Numbered from the stretch's first letter, positions 52,098-61,836 are shown. The stretch is 64,000 bases of DNA from an uncultured Eubacterium sp. (GCA_948470065.1 CAOKNO010000001.1:33594-97593); one strand, 5' to 3'. Notes: a model not told the origin generated them from the letters alone. Numbers and translations: made by a program.

Positions 52098-53258
52098 ATG
52101 GCGAAGCAGAAGAAACAGAATGGGAAAGGGAAAAAGAAGCGAGGGCGGAAAGTATTTCTTATCTTTCTGGAAATCCTAATCTTGTTGGGGATATTGGGGT
52201 GGATTTGGGCCAATGGGAAAATGGACATGCTCAATACGGACAACAACTTCCAGAAAGAGGACGTGCAGAATGTAGAACTGACGAAGGAGACAAAGAAGGT
52301 CTTGCAAGGTTACGTTATGGTGGCCTTATTTGGCCTCGACAACCGTGAGAACAACAATTACAGCAGCGGCAATTCCGATGTGATTATGGTGGCAAGGGTT
52401 GACCGTGATACGAAAGAGGTACGGCTGGTATCGGTCTACCGCGATACATTTTTGAACATGGCGGATCTCGATAACCCAGATGCGTATGGGAAGGCGAATG
52501 CGGCTTATGCGGTAGGAGGCCCGAAGCAGGCGGTGCGTATGCTGAATACGAACCTGGATCTGGACATCCAGGAATATGTGTCCTTTGATTTCAATGCAGT
52601 AGCAGAGGCTGTCGATATCTTAGGCGGCGTGGAGGTTGAGATTACCGAAGAGGAAGCCGTACACCTGAACAACCACTGTATCGGTACGGCAGAGGCGACA
52701 GGAAGGGATTATGAACCCTTGCCGGAAGCGGCAGGGACGTATAACCTGACTGGCGTGCAGGCTGTTTCGTATGGCAGGATACGCCAGACAATGGGGGATG
52801 ATTTTAAGCGGACGGAACGCCAGCGGCTTGTTTTGAATAAAATGATAGAAAAAGCGCTGGCTTCGGATATCGGGACGATTAACCGCCTGATTGATAATGT
52901 GTTCCCAGATGTTAAGACGAGCCTTTCCAAATTGGAAATCCTGGATTTGGCGAAGGATGCGTTCAGTTACCAGATGGGGGAAACCGCTGGGTTCCCGTTT
53001 GACCAAAAGCCTGTGGAGGTCAGCGTCGCCTACCAGAAGCTTACGCAGGACTGCGTGATCCCAGCAGATTTGGCGTCGAACGTCAAGAAGCTTCATGATT
53101 TCTTATATGGGACGACAAGCTATCAGGTGACCGACAGCGTACAAAGCATAAGTGATGAGATTGCATACCGTTCCGGGGTAACGGCGGTAAAGGAAGACAC
53201 AGGGATTGATACAGACGAAGGCTCTGGGGAAGAGGACGGGGACGAGGACGAGGACTAG
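52098..53258 (+). CDS. LytR-CpsA-Psr (LCP) family glycopolymer-peptidoglycan ligase, second copy
   Basis: A 386-residue protein: basic N-terminus (KQKKQNGKGKKKRGRK), one membrane helix (FLIFLEILILLGILGWIWA), LCP domain and an acidic tail (DTDEGSGEEDGDEDED). The core has ALFGLDNREN, GNSDVIMVARV, SVYRDTFLNM, KANAAYAVGGP, SYGRIRQ and DFKRTERQR, matching the first copy at 38770 motif by motif. AGGGTGAAGG precedes the ATG. It closes the second glycan set, so it may ligate that polymer while the first copy serves the other. Confidence 0.92.
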   Translation: MAKQKKQNGKGKKKRGRKVFLIFLEILILLGILGWIWANGKMDMLNTDNNFQKEDVQNVELTKETKKVLQGYVMVALFGLDNRENNNYSSGNSDVIMVARVDRDTKEVRLVSVYRDTFLNMADLDNPDAYGKANAAYAVGGPKQAVRMLNTNLDLDIQEYVSFDFNAVAEAVDILGGVEVEITEEEAVHLNNHCIGTAEATGRDYEPLPEAAGTYNLTGVQAVSYGRIRQTMGDDFKRTERQRLVLNKMIEKALASDIGTINRLIDNVFPDVKTSLSKLEILDLAKDAFSYQMGETAGFPFDQKPVEVSVAYQKLTQDCVIPADLASNVKKLHDFLYGTTSYQVTDSVQSISDEIAYRSGVTAVKEDTGIDTDEGSGEEDGDEDED

Positions 53259-53302
53259 GATCATAAGATTCCATATCGTTGAAATGGAGCAGAGGGCAAA
53301 GG

Positions 53303-53338
53303 TGTCCTGGCATATCGCAAGATGCATATGCCAGGACA
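53303..53338 (+). terminator. Likely terminator after the second LCP gene
   Basis: Perfect 12-bp inverted repeat TGTCCTGGCATA (53303-53314) and TATGCCAGGACA (53327-53338) with a 12-base loop, then TTGGTTTCTG. The T tract is modest. It separates the LCP gene from glmS. Confidence 0.6.
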
Positions 53339-53403
53339 TTGGTTTCTGTAAGCCATGGAAGAGATTGGATGTAACGAGATAGGAAGAGCAAGGAGGTTTT
53401 CAT

Positions 53404-55230
53404 ATGTGTGGAATTGTAGGATATATTGGCGAGTCCCAGGCAGCCCCAGTGCTGCTGGACGGATTGTCAAAGCTGGAATACCGGGGATACGATTCGGCGG
53501 GCATTGCCGTATTTGACGGGGAACAGATTAAAGTGCAGAAATCCACGGGGCGGCTTAAGGTCTTAAGCGAACTCACCCATGACGGGGCGACGATGCCAGG
53601 CGTATCTGGGATTGGCCATACCCGCTGGGCGACCCATGGCGCGCCTTCCAACGTCAACGCCCATCCCCATTACAACCAGACGGAAACGATAGCCGTCGTC
53701 CACAATGGGATTATTGAGAATTATTTGAAATTAAGGAAATATTTAGAGGAAAAAGGCTATCAATTTGTGTCGGAAACCGATACCGAGATCGTGGCGCACT
53801 TATTAGACCGCTATTATAAGGGCGATCCGTTAGAGGCTATTACAAAGGTGATGCACCGGGTCGAAGGCTCTTATGCCTTGGGGATTTTATTCAAAGAGCA
53901 TCCGGATCAGGTGTTTGCCGTGCGCAAAGACAGCCCGCTTATTGTGGGGCGCGGCAAGGATGGGAATTTGATTGCCTCGGACGTCCCGGCTGTCTTGAAG
54001 TATACCAGGAACGTCTATTTTATACAGAATGAGGAAATTGCGGTACTGACCAAAGAATCCATTGCTTTTTACAATGTAGATGGGGATGAGCTTCCCAAAG
54101 AAGCCACTACCATAGATTGGGATATCAATGCGGCGGAAAAAGGCGGCTATGAGCATTTTATGCTGAAAGAAATGTATGAGCAGCCCCAGACCGTCCGGGA
54201 TACCTTAAACCCCAGGATACGGGAGGGCGAGGTCGTGATTGAGGAATTGGGGATGGGGGAAACAGAAATCCGCGCCATCCACAAAATCCATATTGTGGCC
54301 TGCGGCTCCGCCTACCATGCAGGGGTAACGGCGAAATATGTATTCGAGGGGCTGGCTAGGATCCCGGTAGAGGTAGATTTGGCGTCAGAATTTCGTTACC
54401 GCAACCCAATCCTGGCAGAAGACGACCTTGTAATTATTATCAGCCAATCTGGTGAAACCGCGGATTCTTTGGCTGCGCTGCGGGAAGCGAAGCAGCGTGG
54501 CGTGAAGACGCTTGGGATTGTCAATGTGGTAGGAAGTTCTATTGCAAGGGAAGCCGACCAGGTGATGTATACCTGGGCAGGGCCGGAGATTGCCGTGGCA
54601 ACAACGAAGGCTTACAGCGCGCAGTTGGTCGCCCAGTACCTGCTTGCCATCCTTTTTGCTAAGGTGCGCGGGGAGATTATAGAAACGGAAGCAGCAGGGC
54701 TTTTGCAGGATTTGCAGAAGCTGCCGGAGCAGATTGAGATGCTCTTAGGGAACAAAGAACGGATCCAGCGTTTTGCCAACCGCTATATTGCGGCAAAGGA
54801 TGTATTTTTCGTAGGGCGTGGGATTGATTTTGCAATTTCGATGGAAGGATCCCTGAAACTGAAGGAGATATCATACATCCATTCGGAAGCATATGCGGCA
54901 GGGGAATTGAAGCATGGGACGATTTCCTTGATTGAGGAAGGGACGCTGGTGGCCGCGGTCGTGACGCAGGAAGAATTGTATAAGAAGACCATCAGCAATA
55001 TTGTGGAGCTGCGCAGCAGGGGGGCGTTTGTGCTTGCAGTTACAAATACCGGGAACCGGGAGATTGAGAAGGCGGCGGATTATGTGATCTATATCCCGCA
55101 GACGAACCGGTATTTCACAAACTCGCTTGCGATTATACCATTGCAGCTTTTTAGTTATTACGTATCGGTAGGGAAGGGCTGCGACGTGGATAAACCCAGG
55201 AACCTGGCAAAATCAGTGACGGTGGAATAG
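53404..55230 (+). CDS. glmS: Glutamine-fructose-6-phosphate aminotransferase (isomerising)
   Basis: Makes glucosamine-6-phosphate from fructose-6-phosphate and glutamine, the first step to UDP-GlcNAc for peptidoglycan and wall glycans. The 608 residues match the family length. The N-terminal nucleophile is Cys2 in MCGIVGYIG, followed by RGYDSAGIA and THGAPSNVNAHPH. The isomerase half has ACGSAYHAG, ISQSGETADSLAALREAK, and the C-terminal KPRNLAKSVTVE. AAGGAGG precedes the ATG. No glmS ribozyme is recognisable in the 145-base gap upstream. Confidence 0.98.
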   Translation: MCGIVGYIGESQAAPVLLDGLSKLEYRGYDSAGIAVFDGEQIKVQKSTGRLKVLSELTHDGATMPGVSGIGHTRWATHGAPSNVNAHPHYNQTETIAVVHNGIIENYLKLRKYLEEKGYQFVSETDTEIVAHLLDRYYKGDPLEAITKVMHRVEGSYALGILFKEHPDQVFAVRKDSPLIVGRGKDGNLIASDVPAVLKYTRNVYFIQNEEIAVLTKESIAFYNVDGDELPKEATTIDWDINAAEKGGYEHFMLKEMYEQPQTVRDTLNPRIREGEVVIEELGMGETEIRAIHKIHIVACGSAYHAGVTAKYVFEGLARIPVEVDLASEFRYRNPILAEDDLVIIISQSGETADSLAALREAKQRGVKTLGIVNVVGSSIAREADQVMYTWAGPEIAVATTKAYSAQLVAQYLLAILFAKVRGEIIETEAAGLLQDLQKLPEQIEMLLGNKERIQRFANRYIAAKDVFFVGRGIDFAISMEGSLKLKEISYIHSEAYAAGELKHGTISLIEEGTLVAAVVTQEELYKKTISNIVELRSRGAFVLAVTNTGNREIEKAADYVIYIPQTNRYFTNSLAIIPLQLFSYYVSVGKGCDVDKPRNLAKSVTVE

Positions 55231-55313
55231 CGCCCTAGTGATACTGATCCATTGCCGTGTACAGAGAGGTATCTTTGGTTATTTATGAAAAAACACTTTT
55301 TTTTAAAATTGTT

Positions 55314-55330
55314 GTCACAATTCCGACACA
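55314..55330 (-). promoter_or_regulatory. WalR-like direct repeat upstream of htrA
   Basis: Read on the minus strand, TGTGTC-N5-TGTGAC (plus strand GTCACA 55314-55319, GACACA 55325-55330). The spacing equals that of the triple repeat before the LCP gene at 52098. A weak promoter, TTAACA (55348-55353), 16 bases, TAACAT (55370-55375), lies downstream. Confidence 0.3.
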
Positions 55331-55417
55331 AATTTTCCGTAAACTTCTTAACAGAAACGAAAACAGAGATAACATAGAGCACAGGACAAAGCCAAGGCAG
55401 AAGAAAGGAGATTTGTT

Positions 55418-57244
55418 ATGGAAAATAAAAGGGATTTTGATTACATGGAACAAAATGGTAGTGATTTAAATAATGGCAGTAATTCTGATAACAGCAATGC
55501 TTTTGATAACAGCAACGAGTTCGATAACAGCAATGAGTTCCAGCCTGGACAGGATGAACGTGTTTATACAGCGGAGCCTGTGATGGAACAAGGGCTGCGG
55601 GAAAATCCGCATTATGCCGGAAGTATGGCGGATGGCCAGCAGGATACGGCAGCCAGCCAGGGATATGGGGCAGACCAGTCTTATGGCAGGGGAGCAGGCG
55701 ACTCTGAACCAGGTTTTATCCCATTTGGAGGCCAGCCAGAGCAGCCGTTTGGAAACCAAATGGAAGGGAGCGGCCAGCCGTTTGGAAGCCAAATGGAAGG
55801 AAGCAGCCAGCCAGGCCAGCCGTTCGGGGGCCAGATGGAAGGGGGCGGCCAGTTTGGTCAGCCTTGGAATGGGCAGGCAGAAGGGAATGGCCAGCCGTTT
55901 GGCAGCAGGCCAGATGATAGGAACAGCCGTTTTTACCAGAATCCCCAAGCCGGGAATGGACAGCCATTTCCAGGGCCAGCCGATCGGCGTGTGAAGAAGC
56001 AGAAAGCCCCAAAGGTGAAAAAGCAGCGCGGCTTTGGGATGACTATGACAAAGTGCGCGGCGTTGGCGTTGGTGTTTGGCCTAGTGTCCGGAACGGTATT
56101 CTATGGCACAGGGAAGGCGTTTGAATATACGATGGGTGGTTTTTCAAGCGAGCAGGCTTCTACAGGGAATAACCAGCCGTCAAGCGTTACAACCAAAAGC
56201 GGCGATTTATCCGCTACAAGCGTCAGTACGGCAACGACGGTGACAGATGTATCCGATATTGTGGAAAATGTAATGCCGTCCATCGTATCCATTACGAATA
56301 TGGGGCAACAGGAGTTAGGGCAGGATTTCTTTGGCCGCAAGTATGTACAGGATACGGAAAGCGCAGGCAGCGGTATTATTATTGCACAGACGGAGAAGGA
56401 GATTTACATTGCTACCAACAACCACGTTGTAGCAGGCTCCACCCAGCTTACCGTGAACTTTATTGACGACCAGACCGTTTCGGCAGAGATCAAAGGGACG
56501 GATCCAAGCACGGACTTGGCAGTACTTTCCATCCAGTCCAAGGATATCCCCAGCGAAACCATGGAGAAGATTAAGGTAGCGACCTTGGGCGATTCTGATA
56601 ATTTAAAGGTAGGCCAGGGTACGGTTGCAATTGGGAACGCACTGGGCTATGGGCAGTCTGTGACGACAGGCGTAATCAGCGCAATTGGCCGTGAAGTGAC
56701 GGTCCAGGATGAGAATACCGGGGCGTCCATTACAAACGACCTGATCCAGACGAGCGCAGCGATCAACCCTGGGAACAGCGGCGGCGCGCTTTTGAATATG
56801 AACGGCGAGGTGATCGGGATTAATTCCGTAAAATACACGGATACGCAGGTTGAGGGCATGGGCTTTTCCATCCCGATTTCCGAAGCAGAGCCGATTATCA
56901 ACGACTTGATTACAAGGGAAGTAGTCGATGAGTCCAAATCAGCCTTCCTAGGCGTGCAGGGACAGGACGTCGACGAAGAGTTCTCTGTCAGCTTCGGGAT
57001 ACCGGAAGGGCTGTATATTACCTTAGTGCAGGAAAACACCGCGGCCGCACAGGCAGGCATTAAGAAAGGCGATGTGCTTACAGAGTTTGACGGAAGGAAG
57101 ATCCGTTCTATGGAAAGCTTGTCAGAAGTGATACAGTATTACGCGGCAGGGACCGAGGTAGAACTTACGCTTCAGGTAAATGAAAACGGAGAATGGCAGG
57201 AGAAGAAGGTAATGGTAACGCTCGGAAAGAAGAACGGGCAGTAA
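55418..57244 (+). CDS. htrA: HtrA/DegP-type membrane-anchored serine protease
   Basis: Degrades misfolded or mislocalised proteins at the cell surface. The 608-residue protein has a disordered N-terminus (about 1-190): DNSNEF repeats, then many QPFG and QMEG units rich in Gln and Gly. A basic stretch and one membrane helix (about 208-230) follow. The trypsin-like domain has His336 (TNNHVV), Asp366 (STDLAVL) and Ser454 (NPGNSGGAL), and a PDZ domain (about 510-600) has GLYITLVQ and AGIKKGDVLTEFDG. Ribosome-binding site GGAG before ATG. The 190-residue cytoplasmic tail is much longer than in Bacillus HtrA. Confidence 0.93.
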   Translation: MENKRDFDYMEQNGSDLNNGSNSDNSNAFDNSNEFDNSNEFQPGQDERVYTAEPVMEQGLRENPHYAGSMADGQQDTAASQGYGADQSYGRGAGDSEPGFIPFGGQPEQPFGNQMEGSGQPFGSQMEGSSQPGQPFGGQMEGGGQFGQPWNGQAEGNGQPFGSRPDDRNSRFYQNPQAGNGQPFPGPADRRVKKQKAPKVKKQRGFGMTMTKCAALALVFGLVSGTVFYGTGKAFEYTMGGFSSEQASTGNNQPSSVTTKSGDLSATSVSTATTVTDVSDIVENVMPSIVSITNMGQQELGQDFFGRKYVQDTESAGSGIIIAQTEKEIYIATNNHVVAGSTQLTVNFIDDQTVSAEIKGTDPSTDLAVLSIQSKDIPSETMEKIKVATLGDSDNLKVGQGTVAIGNALGYGQSVTTGVISAIGREVTVQDENTGASITNDLIQTSAAINPGNSGGALLNMNGEVIGINSVKYTDTQVEGMGFSIPISEAEPIINDLITREVVDESKSAFLGVQGQDVDEEFSVSFGIPEGLYITLVQENTAAAQAGIKKGDVLTEFDGRKIRSMESLSEVIQYYAAGTEVELTLQVNENGEWQEKKVMVTLGKKNGQ

Positions 57245-57420
57245 GAATTTTTCCTTTTCATCTTGGGAAAAATATGGTAGGATAAGGACAGACGATTTAG
57301 GAGCTGTCGCATGATAGGAATCTGATATAGGATGGTGTTGGATTGGGATTTGATACGCGCCGCATCTTGTGTCTGGTTTACTTCATGCGCCAGCTTCCTT
57401 TTGTTATTGGAGGGATTCTT

Positions 57421-58353
57421 ATGAGGAAGAAAAAAATCGTAATTGCATTAGGCCACGACGCGCTGGGGACGACGCTGCCGGAGCAGAAGCTGGCGACCAA
57501 ACGGACGGCGAAGGCCGTGGCGGATTTTATTAAGGAAGATTACCAGGTGGCGATTTCCCATAGCAATGGGCCGCAGGTGGGGATGATCCATACGGCAATG
57601 GCTGAGTTTTGCAGGATTTACCCAGAGTATACGGCAACGCCTATGTCCGTCTGCTCAGCAATGAGCCAGGGGTATATTGGGTACGATCTCCAGAATGCCA
57701 TCCGCACGGAGCTGTTGGATCGCGGGATTTATAAGCCAGTTTCTACGATCTTAACCCAGGTATGTGTGGATCCGTACGACGATGCGTTTTATAACCCGAC
57801 GAAGGTAATCGGGCGCGTTATGACAGAGGAAGAGGCGGAGACAGAAGAGAAGAAGGGGAACCATGTGAAGAAGACGAAAGACGGCTTCCGCCGGATTGTA
57901 GCAGCCCCAAAGCCTGTGGATATTGTGGAGATTGATACCATCCGCACGCTGCTAGAAGCAGGGCAGGTCGTGATTGCCTGCGGCGGAGGCGGGATCCCAG
58001 TGCTGGTGCAGGATCATAAGTTAAAAGGCGCAAGCGCTGTGATTGAAAAAGATTTTGCGGCAGGGAAGCTGGCGGAACTGGTGGACGCGGATCGCCTGGT
58101 TATTTTGACTGGAGTCGAAAAAGTTTGCCTGGATTTTGGCAAAGAAACAGAACAGCCCATAGAGGAGATGACCACGGCACAGGCAAAGGCATATATGGAA
58201 GAAGGGCAGTTTGAAGAAGGGACGATGCTTCCAAAGATTGCGGCCGCTATTGAATTTATTGGGAACTCCGCGGTGCGCAGCGTCCTGGTTACGAAGCTTA
58301 CGGCTTCTTATGAAGGATGGGATGGGCATAGCGGGACATTGATCCATAAGTAA
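57421..58353 (+). CDS. arcC: Carbamate kinase
   Basis: Interconverts carbamoyl phosphate plus ADP with ATP plus carbamate. ATG at 57421 follows GGAGGG by 6 bases; an open frame from 57343 is longer but starts without a site. The 310 residues have the amino-acid kinase fold: SHSNGPQVGM, ACGGGGIPVLV, DKDFAA-like EKDFAAGKLAEL and a TGVEKVCLDFG segment. The N-terminal loop reads ALGHDALGTTLPEQ where most relatives have GGNAL. No arginine deiminase or ornithine carbamoyltransferase gene is near, so it is not in an arcABC operon here. Confidence 0.93.
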   Translation: MRKKKIVIALGHDALGTTLPEQKLATKRTAKAVADFIKEDYQVAISHSNGPQVGMIHTAMAEFCRIYPEYTATPMSVCSAMSQGYIGYDLQNAIRTELLDRGIYKPVSTILTQVCVDPYDDAFYNPTKVIGRVMTEEEAETEEKKGNHVKKTKDGFRRIVAAPKPVDIVEIDTIRTLLEAGQVVIACGGGGIPVLVQDHKLKGASAVIEKDFAAGKLAELVDADRLVILTGVEKVCLDFGKETEQPIEEMTTAQAKAYMEEGQFEEGTMLPKIAAAIEFIGNSAVRSVLVTKLTASYEGWDGHSGTLIHK

Positions 58354-58381
58354 GAAGGAAAGAGAGGAAGGAAAAGAAAGC

Positions 58382-60133
58382 ATGAAATATTTAAGGAAGA
58401 CAAAGATCATCTGCACCTTAGGGCCTGCTACGGATAAGGACGACGTGCTGAAACAATTGATGTTAGAAGGGATGAATGTCGCCAGGTTTAATTTTTCTCA
58501 TGGCACACATGAAGAGCAGGGGGAGAGATTGGCGCGCGTATGCAGGCTCCGCAAGGAACTGGATCTCCCGGTCGCGACCCTTTTGGATACCAAGGGCCCG
58601 GAAATCCGTTTGCGGGAGCTGCAAGATGGCAAGGCGCAGCTTGTAGAGGGGCAGAAGTTTGTATTGACAACGGAAGAAATCATAGGGGACAGCAACCGCG
58701 TGTCGGTTACGTATCAGGATCTTGTCAAGGATGTGGCTCCAGGATGCCGGATCCTGATTGACGACGGCTTGATTGAATTACAAGTAGAAGAAGTCACAGA
58801 TACAGAAATTTCCTGCCATGTCTTAAATGGCGGCATGATTTCGAATAAAAAGGGTGTGAATGTCCCAAATGTAGAGCTTTCCATGCCGTATATCAGTGAA
58901 AAGGATTATGAGGATATTGTGTTTGGGATTGAAAATGATTTTGATTTTGTCGCAGCGTCTTTTGTGCGCACCGCAGACGATATCCTGCAGATCCGGAAAA
59001 TTTTTGAGGAGAAGGACTGCCATAACATCAATATTATTGCCAAAATTGAAAATATGCAGGGCGTGGACAACATCGACGAGATTATCCGGGTATCGGATGG
59101 GATTATGGTTGCCCGTGGGGATATGGGTGTGGAAATCCCATTAGAGGATGTGCCTGTCATCCAGAAAATGATTATTAAGAAAGTAATTAATGCCGGGAAG
59201 CAGGTCATTACCGCAACCCAGATGTTAGATTCTATGATGAAGAACCCAAGGCCGACCCGTGCAGAAGCAACAGATGTGGCAAACGCCATTTACGACGGGA
59301 CGAGCGCGATTATGCTTTCCGGGGAAACGGCGGCTGGCCTGTATCCTGTGGAGGCTGTGAAGACAATGGTAAAAATCGCAGCCCGTACCGAACAAGACAT
59401 CAATTACACAGCGCGGTTTAAAGCGCGTGAAACCATGAGCAACCCAGATATTACGAATGCCATTTCGCACGCGACTTGTACGACGGCAAGCGATCTGAAC
59501 GCAGCGGCTATTATTACCGTGACCCAGTCTGGGAGGACGGCGCGCATGATTTCCAAGTACCGTCCAGATTGTACGATTATCGGTGGGAGCATGTATGAAA
59601 AGGTCTGCCGCCAATTAAACCTTTCCTGGGGCGTGGCGCCCTTGATGGTAGAGGAAAAAGACGATGCGGACGAGTTGTTTGAACATGCCGTAGACGTGGC
59701 GGAAAAGGCAGGGCTGGTATCCATGGGGGATATTACCGTGATTACGGCTGGCGTGCCGCTTGGCGTGTCCGGCACTACGAATATCCTAAAAGTCCACGTG
59801 GCGGGGCATATCCTGGCGGTTGGGAACGGGATCAACGACAAGGTAGTGTCTGCGAACCTTTGCGTCTGCCGCAAGGAAGGGGATCTCCAAAGGAATTTTA
59901 AGGCTGGGGACATTATTGTCGCCAAGGAAACGACGAATGAGATGATGGGGCAGATACGGGAGGCTTCCGGGCTGATTGTGGAAGCAGCAGGTATGGACTG
60001 CCATGCAGCCATTGCGGGGCTAAGCCTTGATATCCCGGTGCTGGTGGGGACGGAGCATGCCACCACAATCCTAAAGACAGGCGCTTACGTCACCTTAAAT
60101 GCAAAGGAAGGGATTATTAGCTGTAACCGATAA
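58382..60133 (+). CDS. pyk: Pyruvate kinase with extra C-terminal PEP-utiliser-like domain
   Basis: Last step of glycolysis: PEP plus ADP to pyruvate plus ATP. The 583-residue chain is the long Bacillus type. The core has KTKIICTLGPAT, NVARFNFSHG, LDTKGPEIR, the active-site helix block MVARGDMGVEIP, and AEATDVANAIYDG. The last 85 residues (GDIIVAKETTNEMMG, ASGLIVEAAGM) resemble the mobile phosphohistidine domain of PEP-utilising enzymes. AGGAAGG precedes the ATG. It starts 29 bases after the carbamate kinase stop, so the two are likely cotranscribed. Confidence 0.97.
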   Translation: MKYLRKTKIICTLGPATDKDDVLKQLMLEGMNVARFNFSHGTHEEQGERLARVCRLRKELDLPVATLLDTKGPEIRLRELQDGKAQLVEGQKFVLTTEEIIGDSNRVSVTYQDLVKDVAPGCRILIDDGLIELQVEEVTDTEISCHVLNGGMISNKKGVNVPNVELSMPYISEKDYEDIVFGIENDFDFVAASFVRTADDILQIRKIFEEKDCHNINIIAKIENMQGVDNIDEIIRVSDGIMVARGDMGVEIPLEDVPVIQKMIIKKVINAGKQVITATQMLDSMMKNPRPTRAEATDVANAIYDGTSAIMLSGETAAGLYPVEAVKTMVKIAARTEQDINYTARFKARETMSNPDITNAISHATCTTASDLNAAAIITVTQSGRTARMISKYRPDCTIIGGSMYEKVCRQLNLSWGVAPLMVEEKDDADELFEHAVDVAEKAGLVSMGDITVITAGVPLGVSGTTNILKVHVAGHILAVGNGINDKVVSANLCVCRKEGDLQRNFKAGDIIVAKETTNEMMGQIREASGLIVEAAGMDCHAAIAGLSLDIPVLVGTEHATTILKTGAYVTLNAKEGIISCNR

Positions 60134-60153
60134 AGAGAAGGGTGAGGAGTCCA

Positions 60154-61356
60154 ATGGAACGAATTAGGAAACGGCTGGCTGTGCTGATTGTATCAGCCCT
60201 TTTGGTATGCGGTATGCTTGCAGGATGCGCAGGGGCAGGGGACGCGCCTGGCACGGGCAAAAAGGAAGGGCAGGAAACGGCAGGCGGCCAGGAAGCCGGA
60301 AGCGGCCAAGATGGAACAGACGTCTTGCAGGATGCGAAAGACGATCAGCAAAATGATCTGGACACAGAGGATACGGCGGATACCAAGGATTTGCAGGAGG
60401 GGACGAAAACGCCGGAACCATCATCCGCTAAGGCTTCTGAAACAGAGACGGAGAAGGAAGGGGATGGGGAAGCGGCAGAGGAAAGCGTCCCTGCGCCGTC
60501 CCTGGATCCAGAAACGGTTGTGTACGCCAGGGAAGAGGTTGTGGCCACGGCCTCTGTCAATGTCCGCAGAGGCCCGTCTACGGACAGTGAGGTCTACCAG
60601 ACGGTTTCACGCAGAAGTAAATTTACAAGGACGGCGGACGATGGGACATGGAGCGCTGTGGAAATTGACGGGACGGAATATTTTATTGCATCAAAATACC
60701 TAAAATTAGAATCAGAACTAACAGATAACGGTTATCTCGTTGTGATTGACGCAGGGCACCAGGGGCACGGGAACAGTGAGCCGGAACCGATTGGCCCTGG
60801 CGCTTCTGAAACGAAGGCAAAGGTTGCCAGCGGCACCAGCGGGTGCGTCAGCGGGCTGAATGAATATGAACTGACCCTTGACGTATCGCTGAAGCTGCAG
60901 GCGGAGTTAGAAGCCAGAGGATATGAAGTTATGATGGTACGCACCAGCCATGACGTCGATATCAGCAATAGCGAACGGGCGGCAGTAGCCAACAATGCCG
61001 GGGCGGATGCTTTTATCCGCGTCCATGCCAACGGCTCAGAAGATAGCGCAGAAAACGGCATCCTTACGATCTGCCCTACTTCTGGAAACCCTTATATGGG
61101 AAGCCTGTATGGGCAATGCAGGAGCCTTTCGGAATGTGTGCTGGATGGTGCGGTAAATGCAACCGGGGCGAATAAAAAGTACATTTGGGAAACAGATTCT
61201 ATGAGCGGCATCAATTGGTGTACGGTTCCAGTGACCATTGTAGAAATGGGCTTTATGACAAACCCAGAGGAAGATCAGAAAATGGCGGAGGACAGTTACC
61301 AGCAGCAGCTTGCAACTGGAATTGCAGATGGGGTGGACGCTTATTTTGGAAACTAA
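60154..61356 (+). CDS. N-acetylmuramoyl-L-alanine amidase, lipoprotein with SH3 domain
   Basis: A 400-residue peptidoglycan amidase held on the membrane as a lipoprotein: signal peptide ending in the lipobox LAGC. ATG at 60154 follows GTGAGGAG by 4 bases. A charged low-complexity linker (about 28-125) is followed by an SH3-like domain (about 128-185, ASVNVRRGPSTDSEVY) and an Amidase_3 domain with His202 (IDAGHQG), Glu237 (LNEYELT), His291 (IRVHANG) and catalytic Glu364 (VEMGFMT). It begins 20 bases after pyk. Unlike the large amidase at 40009 it has no FN3-like repeats. Confidence 0.92.
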   Translation: MERIRKRLAVLIVSALLVCGMLAGCAGAGDAPGTGKKEGQETAGGQEAGSGQDGTDVLQDAKDDQQNDLDTEDTADTKDLQEGTKTPEPSSAKASETETEKEGDGEAAEESVPAPSLDPETVVYAREEVVATASVNVRRGPSTDSEVYQTVSRRSKFTRTADDGTWSAVEIDGTEYFIASKYLKLESELTDNGYLVVIDAGHQGHGNSEPEPIGPGASETKAKVASGTSGCVSGLNEYELTLDVSLKLQAELEARGYEVMMVRTSHDVDISNSERAAVANNAGADAFIRVHANGSEDSAENGILTICPTSGNPYMGSLYGQCRSLSECVLDGAVNATGANKKYIWETDSMSGINWCTVPVTIVEMGFMTNPEEDQKMAEDSYQQQLATGIADGVDAYFGN

Positions 61357-61467
61357 AGCAGATCATGCATGGATCAAGGAACAGCTATACCAGCAGAAGG
61401 AAGCTGTCCATGACAGGAGCAAGGGAAGGATACCAAGAAAAGGGCAGGAGAGAGAAGGACGTGCAAA

Positions 61468-61818
61468 ATGGGATATCTATGGGAGATGTTTGGGGGATCC
61501 TTAGCGCTTACCCTTGGGATCGAACTGCCAATCGTATATTTGCTGGGGATGCGCAGGGGAAGATGCATCTTCCTTGCAGCGCTTGTGAACGTGCTTACAA
61601 ATCCCCCGGCCGTGCTGTTGTGCTGGCTTGGGCAGGCGTACCTTCCCAATGTGCCATGGCTTTGCGTGCAGGCTCCGGTTGAAATCGTAGCCGTGTGGGC
61701 GGAGGCCTTTGTATACCGCAGCTTTGCAAAAAGCCATGAGTGGGATATCCCCCATCCTGTCTTGCTTTCCGTTGCTGCAAACTTGTGTTCCTGGCTGTGC
61801 GGCGTGATATTTTTCTAA
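61468..61818 (+). CDS. Small membrane protein, function unknown
   Basis: A 116-residue protein with three or four membrane helices (FGGSLALTLGIELPIVYLL, IFLAALVNVLTNPPAVLLC, APVEIVAVWAEAFVY, LLSVAANLCSWLCGVIFF). The motif LVNVLTNP in the second helix is the only conserved-looking segment. A weak AAGGAC precedes the ATG. It is followed 18 bases later by another membrane protein and a secreted SH3-like protein, with which it probably forms an operon. I do not recognise the family. Confidence 0.65.
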   Translation: MGYLWEMFGGSLALTLGIELPIVYLLGMRRGRCIFLAALVNVLTNPPAVLLCWLGQAYLPNVPWLCVQAPVEIVAVWAEAFVYRSFAKSHEWDIPHPVLLSVAANLCSWLCGVIFF

Positions 61819-61836
61819 AGGGGAGGGAAAGCTTGT

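Noticed and set aside
53259..53403. Possible glmS ribozyme upstream of glmS
   Set aside because: The conserved core of the ribozyme is not present; the only structure is a simple 12-bp hairpin that fits a terminator.
57251..57275. ATTTTTCC...GGAAAAAT hairpin after htrA
   Set aside because: The stem is almost all A-T pairs and no T run follows; too weak to call a terminator.
59404..60066. Long open frame on the minus strand (220 codons) opposite pyk
   Set aside because: Shadow of a highly conserved plus-strand gene; no ribosome-binding site and no recognisable motif.
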